A program made the translations under genes and the position numbers. The notes under the pieces are model-generated. The model ran no database searches and was not told where the DNA came from. It worked only from the letters and a program-made list of their open reading frames with translations. From the NCBI RefSeq assembly GCF_001905845.1, contig NZ_LIVZ01000015.1, positions 1-64,000 on the forward strand: a DNA stretch of 64,000 bases, written 5' to 3'. Source of the stretch: Streptomyces sp. TSRI0107. GTDB taxonomy: Bacteria; Actinomycetota; Actinomycetes; Streptomycetales; Streptomycetaceae. This document shows positions 59,513 to 64,000 of the stretch, piece by piece (within the stretch, counting starts at the first letter, position 1; each line of letters opens with the position of its first letter).

Positions 59513-60382
59513 TCACGACGCCCGCCCGTGGTCTGCGGCATAGGCCACGAAAACGTCCGTCGGTGTGCCACCCGTGTGGAGGAAACGCTGGTCGAGGACG
59601 GCGGCGAGATCCGTCAGCGCACCGGCGAGCAGCTCACCCGCCAGGCGCACCTCCGGCCGGCTCGCCGCCTGTCCGTGCTCGGCGAGCGCGGCGGCGTAGC
59701 CGACCATGGCCGCCAGCGACGAGTGGTCCTCCCCGTCATGGAAGTAGTAGGCCTCGGCGTACTGAGTGAAGTCGATCCGGACGCGTACAACTTCGACGGC
59801 CAGACTGTGCAGCAGCAGCGCCCCCGTGGTGCAGTCGATCTGCCGCGTCGCCGCCCCCGTGTCGCGCAGCAGCGCCAGCCGTACGGCCAGGACCCTTCTG
59901 CGCGTCAGTGCCGGGTAGATCTCCAGCACCCAGGAGACCGTGGCCGTCAGGAGGGCGAAGCCGACCAGGGCCTCCAGCGGCGAGACCAGGCGGAGCCATC
60001 CTTCGGCGGGCGCGATGTCCCCCAGCCCCAGGGTCGCGACGGTGACGAGCGACAGGTACACCGAGTCGAGCAGCGCCGGCTCCTGCGCGGCGTCGGACGC
60101 GGGCGAGAAGGTGAACGCCCCGGGCATGTGGGGCCAGTAGACGATCGCCCACCCGAGGACGATGGTGCCCGCCCACATGCACACGACCGTGATCATGGCG
60201 AGCGGCCCGACCAGCCCGACCACCCGCCTGCGGCCGCGGACCCGCCGGGCAAGTCGCCACAGCGCCGTCATGACGAGGCGGCTCAGCCCGCCGTGGCGGG
60301 TGGGGTGCCAGAGCGTGTGGAACAGGTCCCGCAGGGTGATCATGATGAGGCCCGCACCCGCCAGCGAGACCAGCCACTCCAT
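59513..60382 (-). CDS. Two-TM potassium-channel-like protein
   Basis: A 289-residue membrane protein. Helices are at about 2-22, 55-80 and 125-148; the pore loop is LDSVYLSLVTVATLGLGDIAP near residue 105-125, where the canonical TVGYGD filter reads TLGLGD. A long cytosolic C-terminus (about 150-289) is helical and has no RCK/TrkA signature. Probably a homotetrameric cation channel, with ion selectivity uncertain. Located in the stress island next to hsp20. Confidence 0.82.
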   Translation of the reverse strand: MEWLVSLAGAGLIMITLRDLFHTLWHPTRHGGLSRLVMTALWRLARRVRGRRRVVGLVGPLAMITVVCMWAGTIVLGWAIVYWPHMPGAFTFSPASDAAQEPALLDSVYLSLVTVATLGLGDIAPAEGWLRLVSPLEALVGFALLTATVSWVLEIYPALTRRRVLAVRLALLRDTGAATRQIDCTTGALLLHSLAVEVVRVRIDFTQYAEAYYFHDGEDHSSLAAMVGYAAALAEHGQAASRPEVRLAGELLAGALTDLAAVLDQRFLHTGGTPTDVFVAYAADHGRAS

Positions 60383-60627
60383 CCGTGCCTCCCACGGCCC
60401 TGTCCCCCGAAGCCGACCCCCGCTCCCGGAGCGTAGGCGGACCGCACCGCCACCGCGGGGCCGAATCGCCGTGCCGCCGCTGCCGTCACCGAGGGCGGGT
60501 CAGGGCGGCGGCGTCGCCGACCAGGGCCGTCACGCGTTCATCGGACGGCGGTGCCGGTCGGCTCACCGGAGCCTCCCTCCTCCCGCGAGTCGGCGGCACG
60601 CCGGGGACGGGACCACGTTGCGGCGGC
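60383..60627. other. Promoter region of the channel gene
   Basis: 245 bp between two minus-strand genes. GGGGCCGAATCGCC (60457-60470) resembles half of the DosR-like boxes near 57.9 kb. No coding capacity was recognised. Confidence 0.3.
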
Positions 60628-61548
60628 TCATCGGTCGGCAGGCATGATGCGTCGGCCGGTGAGGGTCGCGGGCCGGATCGACACCCACATCTCGCGTCGC
60701 CCGCCGGCCCATGGGGTGGTGTGGGCGCGCTGGGCGAGCGCGCGCACCGCGTCGGGCTCCGTGACGACGCTCGCGGTGCCGACGGCGAGCACGCTCCAGC
60801 CCCGGCTCATGGCCTCGTCCACGTGGTCGACCTCGAAGGCGACCTCCTTGCCCACGGCCGCCGCCGGGACGGAGTCGGGAGCGGTCCGGAAGACGATCGC
60901 GTCACCGACGACCTCGTAGTTGACCGGGACGACCGCCGGGCGGCCGTCGGACGTCGACACCGCGATGCGTCCCACACCGTGCGTGGAGAGCAGAGTGCGG
61001 CACTCCTGCGGGTCGAGGTCCACGAGCCGCGGGTGCAGCAGCGCGTGGCCTTGTCCGGGTGGGAGATCGGCGCCGCCGCCGCGCAGGGCTCCGACGGTGG
61101 TGCCGAGCGCGTCGGCGAGCCTGACGAGCGTCGCCACGCTCGGGTCGGCGGGCTGCTCCTCCAGATAGGCCAGGTAGCCGGGCGACATGCGGGCGCGGAG
61201 GGCCGTCGTCTCCCGGCTCAGCCCCCGCCTCTGGCGTTCGGCGGCCACGCGCCGGCCGATGTCCCCGGGGTTGAGTGTCCCCGGCGGGGCCGCCGCGGGC
61301 ATGGCCTGCGCCGCATCCGCGTCCGGCTGGGGAGAGCCGTAGCCGGTCCCGGCCCGTTCGTGCTCGAGATGGCGGATGTGCGCGTCGGGCCCGGGGAAGA
61401 CGAGCGTCACTTCGTCCGTGTCCGACCAGCGCACGTCGTACGGAGGTGTTCCGTCGTCGTGGTGGAGTCCGACGATCTCCCCGTCGCGCCTCGTCGCGCC
61501 GGTCGCCGGGCTTTCGATGACGAGTTGGTCGCCGAGGTGAGCTCGCAT
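60628..61548 (-). CDS. DUF1918/XRE-HTH/PNPOx fusion protein
   Basis: A 306-residue three-part protein. Residues 1-60 are DUF1918-like (MRAHLGDQLVIESPATGATRRDGEIVGLHHDDGTPPYDVRW). Residues 95-155 form a helix-turn-helix (IGRRVAAERQRRGLSRETTALRARMSPGYLAYLEEQPADPSVATLVRLADALG). Residues 170-306 form a flavin-binding split barrel (LLSTHGVGRIAVSTSDGRPAVVPVNYEVVGDAIVFRT). It may act as a flavin- or F420-dependent regulator or reductase. ATG 61548 is preferred to the upstream frame. Streptomyces carry several such proteins near universal-stress genes. Confidence 0.82.
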   Translation of the reverse strand: MRAHLGDQLVIESPATGATRRDGEIVGLHHDDGTPPYDVRWSDTDEVTLVFPGPDAHIRHLEHERAGTGYGSPQPDADAAQAMPAAAPPGTLNPGDIGRRVAAERQRRGLSRETTALRARMSPGYLAYLEEQPADPSVATLVRLADALGTTVGALRGGGADLPPGQGHALLHPRLVDLDPQECRTLLSTHGVGRIAVSTSDGRPAVVPVNYEVVGDAIVFRTAPDSVPAAAVGKEVAFEVDHVDEAMSRGWSVLAVGTASVVTEPDAVRALAQRAHTTPWAGGRREMWVSIRPATLTGRRIMPADR

Positions 61549-61612
61549 GATCGCCGCCCTCTCCTCACAGTCGTGCTGTATCCAACGTGCCACGCGCGAC
61601 ATGCCTCCGCAG

Positions 61613-61634
61613 GGGACGGCGGGCCGCCCGTCCC
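61613..61634. terminator. Hairpin between two minus-strand stress genes
   Basis: GGGACGG (61613-61619) and CCGTCCC (61628-61634) form 7-bp perfect arms with an 8-nt loop, 32 bp after the DUF1876 stop on the minus strand. It may end that transcript or, given the GGGAC/GTCCC tips, belong to the promoter of the downstream gene. Confidence 0.35.
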
Positions 61635-61665
61635 GGAAGGCCGATGTTGATGTGCCCGGTGTCGG

Positions 61666-61950
61666 TCACACGGGCCAGCCGGCGGCCTGGCGGGTCGCCC
61701 GGGGCGCGCCGGCGTCCTCGATGTCGCGCTCGGCCGCGTTCAGGAGCTGCTGGGCCAGGTTGTTCATCGCCCGGCCTGCCGCCAGTTCGTCGCCGATCTC
61801 CGGCACGTTCGTGTCCGCCGGGTGGCAGTGCGCGGTGCCGTGGCCGGTGAGCGCCATGGTGCCGGTGTCCAGCACCACCTCCGCCTTGGTCGTCCCCTGG
61901 TCGTCCTCGAAGACATGGAGTCGGACCTTCCACTCCGCCGTGTGCGGCAT
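61666..61950 (-). CDS. DUF1876-family protein
   Basis: A 94-residue protein: WKVRLHVFEDDQGTTKAEVVLDTGTMALTGHGTAHCHPADTNVPEIGDELAAGRAMNNLAQQLLNAAERDIE. DUF1876 proteins are small dsRBD-like actinobacterial proteins often linked with DosR-type stress genes (Rv1738/Rv2632c-like). They may act on ribosomes in dormancy; that role is inferred from the M. tuberculosis members. ATG 61950 starts at the conserved domain. Confidence 0.87.
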   Translation of the reverse strand: MPHTAEWKVRLHVFEDDQGTTKAEVVLDTGTMALTGHGTAHCHPADTNVPEIGDELAAGRAMNNLAQQLLNAAERDIEDAGAPRATRQAAGWPV

Positions 61951-62302
61951 CGTTTCCCTCCTCACCTCGGCGCGGGCCGATGCGGTCCGCGCGTGGACGG
62001 TTGGTTCTGGTTGCGGGGCCGAGGCGAGCCGGCCGTCACACGTTTCTCGATGCGGTGCCGGAGGTGGTCGGTGAGTTGCGCGCAGCCGCTCGGAGCCGAG
62101 CGTGGGCCTGGCGCCGGTGCGTCGTACTCCACCATCTTGTACGCGGAGTCCAGGTACGGCGCGTCGGCCGAGACCGCGACGCGGGTGCCGACCAGAGGTC
62201 GCCGCCGTCCTGCCGTACGGCCGAGCCGGGCCCGGTTGCCCGGGTCTCCTTCCGGAGCGACGGTTGAGGGAGCCGGGCGAGTCGGCCAGGGAGTGGGTGA
62301 CC
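61951..62302. other. 352-bp divergent promoter region
   Basis: Separates DUF1876 (minus strand) from the alcohol dehydrogenase (plus strand). GGGCCCGGTTGCCC (62234-62247) has some DosR-box likeness. Frames crossing the region lack a start with a binding site and recognisable content. Confidence 0.35.
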
Positions 62303-63334
62303 ATGCGAGCGCTCGTCTACCACGGCCCCGGGCAGATCTCCTGGGACACGGTCAAGGATCCGGTGATCGAGGACCCCGCCGACGCCGTCGTACGCGTCGA
62401 CGCCACCAGCGTCTGCGGCACCGATCTGCACATCCTTCGCGGAGACCTGCCCGAGGTCAGGCCGGGGACGGTCCTCGGCCACGAGGCCGTCGGCGAGGTC
62501 GTGGAGGTCGGCGGCGACGTGCACGGCCTGCGCCCGGGGGACCAGGTGATCGTGTCGTCGGTCTCGGCCTGCGGGCACTGCCAGTCGTGCCGTGACGGCA
62601 TGTACGGACAGTGCCGCGGTGGCGGCGGATGGGTGCTGGGGAATGCGATCGACGGGACCCAGGCCGAGCTGGTGCGGGTGCCCTTCGCCGACTTCTCCGC
62701 CCACCGGCGGCCGTGGAACCTCCCTCTCGATGACGCGGTCCTGCTCTGCGAAGTCCTCCCCACCGCCTACGAGGTCGGGGTGCGGAACGGACATGTGAGC
62801 CCGGGAGACGTCGTGGCGGTGGTGGGCGCGGGCCCCGTCGGTCTCGCCGCGGCCGTCGTCGCGCGGCTCCTCACGCCCCGCCGGATCATCGTGGTGGACC
62901 TGTCCACCACGAGGCTGGAGGCGGCGGCCCGGCTGCGGCTCGCCGATGCCGCCGAACTGCCGGGGAAGATGATCGCCGAACTGTCCGAGGGACCCGGCGC
63001 CGACGTGGTCATCGAGGCGTCGGGCGAACCGGACGGCTTCGTCCTGTGCACCCGCGCCGTCCGCACCGGTGGGCACATCGCCGGCATCGGCACGCACGGC
63101 AGAGCGGTCACCCTGCATCTGGAGTCCCTCTGGCGCAAGAACGTCGTGATCAGCACCGGGCAGGTGGACACGTCCTCCACCCCCTGGCTGATGGAGCTGG
63201 TGCAGTACGGACGCCTGCAGGTCTCCCCCCTGGTCAGCCACACCTTCACCTTCGATCAGATGCGGGACGCCTACGACGTCTTCTCGCACAGCGCCACCTC
63301 CGGCGCTCTCAAAGTCGTGATGCACCGCCGGTGA
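62303..63334 (+). CDS. Zinc-dependent alcohol dehydrogenase
   Basis: A 343-residue MDR enzyme with catalytic-zinc ligands in SVCGTDLH and GHEAVGEV, and the structural zinc loop CGHCQSCRDGMYGQC intact (near residues 93-107). NAD motif VVGAGPVGLAAAVVARLL near residue 172. Members oxidise primary or secondary alcohols; in the stress-island context it may re-oxidise NADH under oxygen limitation. AGGGAG lies 9 nt before ATG 62303, and GTG 62297 is an alternative. Confidence 0.92.
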   Translation: MRALVYHGPGQISWDTVKDPVIEDPADAVVRVDATSVCGTDLHILRGDLPEVRPGTVLGHEAVGEVVEVGGDVHGLRPGDQVIVSSVSACGHCQSCRDGMYGQCRGGGGWVLGNAIDGTQAELVRVPFADFSAHRRPWNLPLDDAVLLCEVLPTAYEVGVRNGHVSPGDVVAVVGAGPVGLAAAVVARLLTPRRIIVVDLSTTRLEAAARLRLADAAELPGKMIAELSEGPGADVVIEASGEPDGFVLCTRAVRTGGHIAGIGTHGRAVTLHLESLWRKNVVISTGQVDTSSTPWLMELVQYGRLQVSPLVSHTFTFDQMRDAYDVFSHSATSGALKVVMHRR

Positions 63335-63412
63335 AGCTCCACGTGATGCCGCTCGCGCCCGAGCGCGACATGGTGGACGTGAGCGTCCGGCCGTCGAAGG
63401 GCAGGAGGAGCG

Positions 63413-64000
63413 ATGAGCAGCTTGGTGACCGTAGGAGTCGACGGTTCGGAGCAGAGCCTCGACGCCGTCGCCTGGGCGGCTCGTGAGGCCGAGTACCGCG
63501 ACGCCGGCCTGCGCGTGGTGAACGCCGTCAGCGACCCGCCGGCCGTGGCGTGGGATCCCGTGCTGGCGAGGGCGGCCACGGACCGTCTCCGCGTGGACGC
63601 GGAGCAACTGCTGGCCGACGCCGAGGCACGGGCGCGGTCGGTGGCCCCGGAGATCGACGTCTCGGGGGTGGTCCTGCACGGTGACCCTCTGACCGTGCTG
63701 GAGGCGCAGTCCCTGTCGTCGCAGCTGGTCGTCGTGGGCAGCAGGGGCCTCGGCGGGTTCAAGAGCCTGCTGCTGGGCTCGACCGCGATCGGGCTCGCGG
63801 CGCACGGTCGGTGTCCCGTTCTCGTCGTACGCGAGCCGGTGGAGCCGTCGGGGCCGATCCTGCTCGGGGTCGACGGATCCCCCGCCGGCGCGGCGGCCGT
63901 GCGGTTCGCCATGGAGGCAGCCGCCGCGCGGGGCGCGCGAGTCGTCGCCCTGCACGCGTGGACGAACTGGAACGCGCCCATGCCCCGTCCGCACGACCCG
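63413..64000 (+). CDS. Universal stress protein, truncated by the window edge
   Basis: At least 196 residues, open at the right edge. First UspA domain: VTVGVDGSEQSLDAVAWAAREAEYR and VVVGSRGLGGFKSLLLGSTAIGLAAHGRCPVLVVREP; the second begins with ILLGVDGSPAGAAAVRFAMEAAAARG. GGAGGAG lies 2 nt before ATG 63413. Second universal-stress gene of the island and more canonical in its second domain than the one at 57967. Confidence 0.92.
   Translation, partial: MSSLVTVGVDGSEQSLDAVAWAAREAEYRDAGLRVVNAVSDPPAVAWDPVLARAATDRLRVDAEQLLADAEARARSVAPEIDVSGVVLHGDPLTVLEAQSLSSQLVVVGSRGLGGFKSLLLGSTAIGLAAHGRCPVLVVREPVEPSGPILLGVDGSPAGAAAVRFAMEAAAARGARVVALHAWTNWNAPMPRPHDP

Noticed and set aside
59396..62247. Additional DosR boxes upstream of hsp20, the channel gene and the alcohol dehydrogenase
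   Set aside because: Only loose GC-rich matches; kept as low-confidence notes and not counted as sites because such palindromes arise often by chance here.

Overview
The window looks like a piece of a Streptomyces (or very close actinomycete) chromosome. The DNA is very GC-rich throughout and GTG starts, four-base ATGA/GTGA overlaps and probable leaderless genes are common. Family content also fits: a streptophobe-like membrane protein, an Rv1733c-like protein, SpoIIE-type phosphatase, DUF1876 and R-x-H-I-D leader peptides. No rRNA, tRNA, CRISPR array or prophage was seen. Mobile DNA is limited to one IS end at the left edge and one MITE.

Region 1 (1-1000): the right end of an IS5-like element, then a PPK2 polyphosphate kinase.

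Region 2 (about 1.0-19.7 kb) is the centrepiece, an organosulfur-scavenging regulon. On the minus strand, one operon (14265 down to 7085) encodes an alkanesulfonate monooxygenase-like flavoprotein, a GNAT acetyltransferase, a polar amino-acid/cystine-type ABC transporter with two lipoprotein binding proteins, an FMN reductase and SsuD. A second (6766 down to 994) encodes a glutathionyl-hydroquinone-reductase-like protein and four more luciferase-like monooxygenases. On the plus strand lie a DszC/SfnB-like monooxygenase, an Rrf2 (CymR-like) regulator and a sulfonate ABC transporter. Three of these units start with a short leader peptide sharing an R-x-H-I-D core, and each leader is preceded by the same 23-bp imperfect inverted repeat (TTTCCTA-N9-TAGGAAA type). 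This suggests two layers of sulfur control: repressor binding and translation-linked attenuation.

Region 3 (19.7-31 kb): a GH15 glucoamylase-like enzyme overlapping a PAS/GAF/SpoIIE/ATPase protein, a CbiZ-like cobinamide amidohydrolase, then a minus-strand set (FMNH2-dependent monooxygenase, alcohol dehydrogenase, flavin reductase, MFS exporter, GMC oxidoreductase) that looks like a small catabolic or modification cluster.

Region 4 (31-46 kb): a divergent NarL-type two-component pair, a GntR/MFS pair, a secreted PHB depolymerase and a secreted hydrolase possibly acting on its oligomers, an OmpR-type two-component system, a streptophobe-like protein, and a multicopper oxidase with a small membrane protein divergent from a LysR regulator.

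Region 5 (46-53.6 kb): an orphan immunity-type protein beside decayed gene fragments (LacI, possibly cupin), a MetE-like methionine synthase, two MarR regulators each divergent from a redox or AhpD-like gene with visible operators, a TPR-like protein, a DUF6624-like protein and a 194-bp MITE.

Region 6 (53.6-64 kb): a probable hypoxia/dormancy stress island: pyruvate phosphate dikinase, an Rv1733c-like protein, a cyclic-nucleotide-binding-domain protein, two universal stress proteins, Hsp20, a two-TM ion channel, a DUF1918/HTH/PNPOx protein, DUF1876 and a zinc alcohol dehydrogenase. Two DosR-like palindromes exactly 20 bp apart sit in the divergent promoter of one universal stress protein gene. 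No DosR-type regulator is identifiable in this part.
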